From NCBI GenBank assembly GCA_934436245.1, contig CAKSAM010000020.1, positions 1-45,909 on the forward strand: a stretch of 45,909 nucleotides of DNA. Direction: 5' to 3'. The notes beneath the pieces are model-generated. The model was not told the origin of the DNA, did no database searches, and worked only from the letters and a program-made list of their open reading frames with translations. The position numbers and the translations under genes are program-made. The stretch is from an uncultured Acetatifactor sp. GTDB lineage: Bacteria > Bacillota > Clostridia > Lachnospirales > Lachnospiraceae. Below, one piece after another: positions 43,097 to 45,909 of this stretch. Each line of letters starts with the position of its first letter. The first letter of the stretch is position 1.

Positions 43097-43110
43097 TGCA
43101 GGATTATCAG

Positions 43111-43156
43111 GAGTCGGAAGCATTGACAAATTTTGTCAGTGAATCCGACTCTTTTT
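43111..43156 (+). terminator. Terminator after the esterase unit
   Basis: GAGTCGGA pairs with TCCGACTC, with inner TTGACAAA/TTTGTCAG pairing, and a T5 run. Confidence 0.85.
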
Positions 43157-43161
43157 GTATA

Positions 43162-43190
43162 TTGCGAAATATCTGCTCCATAAATACAAT
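43162..43190 (+). promoter_or_regulatory. Promoter of the GH115-like gene
   Basis: TTGCGA, 17-base spacer, TACAAT, 45 bases before the start. Confidence 0.6.
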
Positions 43191-43234
43191 AGTTATGCAA
43201 AATATGTACTGCTATACAAAATGGAGAGAACAAG

Positions 43235-45241
43235 ATGAAGTATTTTATTTTAAATAAAGAAGTTCGTTTTCGTATGGAAATGCCGGAAAACACAGCGGTG
43301 AGGAAGGCGTGTAAGAGATTTGAACGGGATGTGGAAAAAGCATTATCTGCGGTCGGGGATGCATGTGGCAGTATCGTTTTGCGTAAAGATAATTTAGAGG
43401 CAGAGCAATACAGAATCGAAGTATCGGAGCGAGAAATTGTGATCTACGGCGCAGATGCACGTTCCTTCATCTATGCCCTGAATATGCTCAGTGAGAAATA
43501 TCTGGGCATCCTGCCGTTCTGGTTCTGGAATGATCAGAAGATCGAAGAAAAACCCTATGTGGAGATTCCCTGCGGAAGTTATCAGTCGGAGCCTGACAGG
43601 ATCCGATACCGCGGATGGTTTATCAATGATGAAGTATTGATCAGCCACTGGGACGCCGGTGTGTCAAAAGAATATCCCTGGGAGATGGTATTTGAAGCGC
43701 TTCTCAGGTGTGGGGGCAATGTTGTAATTCCCGGGACGGATAAAAATTCCAGAATCTATGCGCCCATTGCGTCGGATATGGGACTGATGATCACGCATCA
43801 CCATGCAGAACCACTGGGAGCGGAAATGTTCCTGCGGGCTTATCCGGATCTGGAGCCTTCCTATCTGAAACACAGAGATTTGTTTGAAGGACTGTGGAAA
43901 GATGCTATTGAGCGGCAGAAGGATGAGGAAGTAATCTGGAACATCGGTTTCAGAGGTCAGGGAGATGTTCCTTTCTGGAAAAATGATCCTGCTTTCGATA
44001 CCTCCGAGAAACGGGGAGAACTGATCAGCAATATTATGAAGAAACAATATGCCATGGTCAGAGAGCAGATTCCGGATGCGGTGTTCTGCACCAACCTGTA
44101 CGGTGAAATATTGGAATTATATAGAGAAGGTTATTTACAGATCCCGGAGGATGTGATCCTGATCTGGGCGGACAACGGCTATGGCAAGATGGTATCCAGG
44201 CGTCAGGGCAACCATAATCCCAGAGTATCAGCATTACCCACGGAAGGAGATAAAGGACGGCATGGTACCTATTATCACGTATCCTTTTATGATCTGCAGG
44301 CCGCTAACCATATTACTATGCTGCCTAACTCTATGGAATTCGTGGAAAAAGAATTGAACGCTGCCATGACCCACGGAATCACAGATCTGTGGGTTATCAA
44401 TGCCTCCAACATTAAGCCTCATGTATATCCGCTTTCCTTTATTGCCAATCTGTGGAAACGCAATGCACTGTCAGCGGTGGAGCACAGGAAGAAATACGTC
44501 AGAGAATACTACGGAAGCGATTGCACGGAGAATCAGTTAATATTTATGGAAGAATGTATCAGCAGATATCCGGAAGCCATGCTGCCGTTTGGCGACAGAG
44601 AGGATGAACATGCCGGAGAGCAGTTCTGCAATTATGTTGTCCGCGACTTTATCCATGGCTGGATGAAGGATGGAGCCGTGGAACCGGTAGAAGAACTCTT
44701 CTGGTGTACCAGAGAAGACGCTTTTTACAAGCAGATATCATGGTTTGAAAAAAAGTGCAGCCAGACCTATGATAAAATAGAAGAGTTATATCATAAATGT
44801 GCTGCTGTCAAAGAAAGTGAACTTTGGAAAGACTCAATACTGCTTCAGACAGAGATTCACAAATACTGTCTGAAAGGAAGCATTCTGTTCGCAGAAAGCT
44901 TCTGGGCTTACCGGGAGAAAGATTTCAAGAAGGCCTTTTTCCTGCTGGGCAATGCAGTAGAAGCTTATGATGCAGCAGATTGTGCCATGAGAGCGAGAGA
45001 GCATGGGAAATGGAAATATTTCTACGCCAATGACTGCCTGACGGATGTAAAAGAGACAGCTTATTGCCTGAAACGTCTCATGGGATATGTGCGCAACCTG
45101 GGAGACGGACCGGATTTCTATAAATGGCAGAGAGAAGTGACCTATTCCGAAAACGACTGTAAGGTGATTCTGATCACCAATATGGAGAACCATATGACGG
45201 ACTGGGAATTGTATCTTGCAGGGAAGAACAGACAGTGGTAA
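43235..45241 (+). CDS. Glycoside hydrolase family 115-like enzyme (alpha-glucuronidase type)
   Basis: A 668-residue protein resembling GH115 xylan alpha-1,2-glucuronidases, which remove (4-O-methyl)glucuronate side chains. An N-terminal alpha/beta domain (about 1-110) leads into the barrel, with RYRGWFINDEVLISHWDAG, MITHHHAEPLGAEM, IGFRGQGDVPFW, ILIWADNGYGKM, GTYYHVSFYDLQAANHI and LWVINASNIKPHVYPLSFI. Each corresponds in order to a GH115 active-site block. A helical C-terminal part follows; characterised members are usually 800 residues or longer, so the beta-rich C-terminal domains appear absent. No signal peptide. It has its own promoter, between two terminators. GGAG eight bases before ATG 43235. 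Substrate could also be a uronic acid-bearing pectin side chain. Confidence 0.78.
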   Translation: MKYFILNKEVRFRMEMPENTAVRKACKRFERDVEKALSAVGDACGSIVLRKDNLEAEQYRIEVSEREIVIYGADARSFIYALNMLSEKYLGILPFWFWNDQKIEEKPYVEIPCGSYQSEPDRIRYRGWFINDEVLISHWDAGVSKEYPWEMVFEALLRCGGNVVIPGTDKNSRIYAPIASDMGLMITHHHAEPLGAEMFLRAYPDLEPSYLKHRDLFEGLWKDAIERQKDEEVIWNIGFRGQGDVPFWKNDPAFDTSEKRGELISNIMKKQYAMVREQIPDAVFCTNLYGEILELYREGYLQIPEDVILIWADNGYGKMVSRRQGNHNPRVSALPTEGDKGRHGTYYHVSFYDLQAANHITMLPNSMEFVEKELNAAMTHGITDLWVINASNIKPHVYPLSFIANLWKRNALSAVEHRKKYVREYYGSDCTENQLIFMEECISRYPEAMLPFGDREDEHAGEQFCNYVVRDFIHGWMKDGAVEPVEELFWCTREDAFYKQISWFEKKCSQTYDKIEELYHKCAAVKESELWKDSILLQTEIHKYCLKGSILFAESFWAYREKDFKKAFFLLGNAVEAYDAADCAMRAREHGKWKYFYANDCLTDVKETAYCLKRLMGYVRNLGDGPDFYKWQREVTYSENDCKVILITNMENHMTDWELYLAGKNRQW

Positions 45242-45314
45242 ATTGCAAATAGTAGGAATATTCGTAACAATTACAAGATAACAGACACAATTCATAGAAA
45301 AAACTGTATTCAGC

Positions 45315-45370
45315 AAGATGAGAAAAAGCCCGAAAACGTGATGAAATGGGCTTTTTCTCATCTTAAAAAA
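45315..45370. terminator. Terminator after the GH115-like gene
   Basis: AAGATGAGAAAAAGCCC and GGGCTTTTTCTCATCTT form a perfect 17-base stem (45315-45331 with 45348-45364), followed by A residues. Confidence 0.85.
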
Positions 45371-45397
45371 ATAAAATAAAAATTGTGTAAAAATGTG

Positions 45398-45426
45398 TTG
45401 ACAATAGAAGACCTTTTTGTTAGAAT
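45398..45426 (+). promoter_or_regulatory. Strong promoter of the serine tRNA pair
   Basis: Consensus TTGACA, 17-base spacer, TAGAAT, 53 bases before the first tRNA. Confidence 0.75.
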
Positions 45427-45479
45427 AGCTTTTGTCGTCAGGTAAGCAACACAGATGACGAGATATAAGACACACATTC

Positions 45480-45565
45480 GGAGAGATATCGAAGTGGTCA
45501 TAACGAGGCGGTCTTGAAAACCGTTTGTCCGAAAGGGCGCGTGGGTTCGAATCCCACTCTCTCCG
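45480..45565 (+). tRNA. tRNA-Ser (anticodon UGA)
   Basis: An 86-base class II tRNA. Acceptor stem GGAGAGA/TCTCTCC with discriminator G, anticodon loop CTTGAAA with TGA, a long variable arm (TTTGTCCGAAAGGGCGC region) and the T-arm GTGGGTTCGAATCCCAC. No encoded CCA; the 3' end follows with CTAGG. Confidence 0.96.
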
Positions 45566-45616
45566 CTAGGCATTCGTGCCGCTGATAATTATATAGATTA
45601 TTAGAGTCAACTATCT

Positions 45617-45705
45617 GGAGAAGTACCCAAGAGGTTGAAGGGACACCCCTGGAAAGGGTGCAGGTCGTTAATAGCGGCGCGAGGGTTCAAATCCCTCCTT
45701 CTCCG
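45617..45705 (+). tRNA. tRNA-Ser (anticodon GGA)
   Basis: An 89-base class II tRNA. Acceptor GGAGAAG/CTTCTCC with discriminator G, anticodon loop CTGGAAA with GGA, long variable arm and T-arm GAGGGTTCAAATCCCTC. No encoded CCA. Separated by 51 bases from the first tRNA, probably on the same transcript. Confidence 0.96.
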
Positions 45706-45743
45706 TTAGCTGTTGTAAGATGTCAAAAAACTTGAAAAAGTTG

Positions 45744-45772
45744 TTGACAAACAGAAATGGCTGTGATAAGCT
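45744..45772 (+). promoter_or_regulatory. Strong promoter, probably of an rRNA operon
   Basis: TTGACA, 17-base spacer, TAAGCT. An upstream AT-rich stretch with TTGAAAAAG could serve as an UP-like element. Confidence 0.55.
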
Positions 45773-45909
45773 ATCAAAGCTGTCGCTGAGAACAACAGCA
45801 AAGCAACACAGCTCTTGCAGAGCAAGAGACTTTGATCTTTGACAAATAAACAGTAATGCAACCCTGAAAATTCCAAGATTTTCAGAGAAATTCAAGAACA
45901 AGCAGATCG
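45773..45909 (+). other. Probable rRNA operon leader, running off the right edge
   Basis: No coding potential. TTTGATCTTTGACAAATAAA and CAAGAACAAGCAGATCG resemble the leader and boxA-like sequences ahead of 16S genes in Clostridia. The 16S gene itself is not in the window, so this is inference. Confidence 0.45.

Noticed and set aside
45358..45573. Minus-strand frame of 71 codons over the serine tRNA
   Set aside because: It is a translation shadow of the tRNA-Ser gene, a well-known false protein.

Overview
The window looks like part of the chromosome of a gut Clostridia bacterium, most likely a Lachnospiraceae member. This is inferred from gene families and signals rather than a database match. 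Supporting signs are moderate GC, TTGACA-17-TATAAT type promoters, AGGAGG ribosome sites, YesM/YesN-type two-component genes, an FMN riboswitch on ribU, a SecA with a zinc tail, and DUF975, DUF4190 and DUF6715-type proteins. No phage, insertion sequence, integrase, plasmid or CRISPR locus was seen.

Region 1 (1-15650) is a plant-polysaccharide locus. On the minus strand are a partial GNAT acetyltransferase at the left edge, a cytoplasmic CE8 pectinesterase, an HD-GYP c-di-GMP phosphodiesterase, and a YesN/YesM-type response regulator and sensor kinase. Divergent from these is a plus-strand operon: a sugar-binding lipoprotein, two ABC permeases, a sugar isomerase/epimerase and two Gfo/Idh/MocA oxidoreductases. 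It ends at a terminator facing a GH3 remnant that has lost its catalytic domain. A GH43 glycosidase follows. The layout recalls the Bacillus subtilis yesMN-OPQ pectin system.

Region 2 (15651-36000) is mostly core genome: secA, prfB with its programmed +1 frameshift, two small membrane proteins, tex, ribU behind an FMN riboswitch, a MacAB-like ABC efflux operon, a YcxB-like protein, tsaE-tsaB-rimI, a small Cys-pair protein, RNase Z, a DUF6715-like membrane protein, tsaD, ispD and a TPR plus leucine-rich-repeat membrane protein. Two families of short intergenic repeats occur here.

Region 3 (36001-45300) is a second glycan locus. It has a membrane AraC regulator of YesS type, divergent from a lipoprotein and two permeases of LplA/LplB/YtcP type. 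An SGNH (CE12-like) acetylesterase and a GH115-like alpha-glucuronidase on its own promoter follow. No enzyme in either glycan locus has a signal peptide and neither importer has an ATPase. The inferred model is import of substituted xylan or pectin oligosaccharides powered by a shared ATPase, then debranching in the cytoplasm.

Region 4 (45300-45909) has a strong promoter, two serine tRNAs (UGA and GGA anticodons) and a second strong promoter with a leader that is probably the start of an rRNA operon continuing past the right edge.
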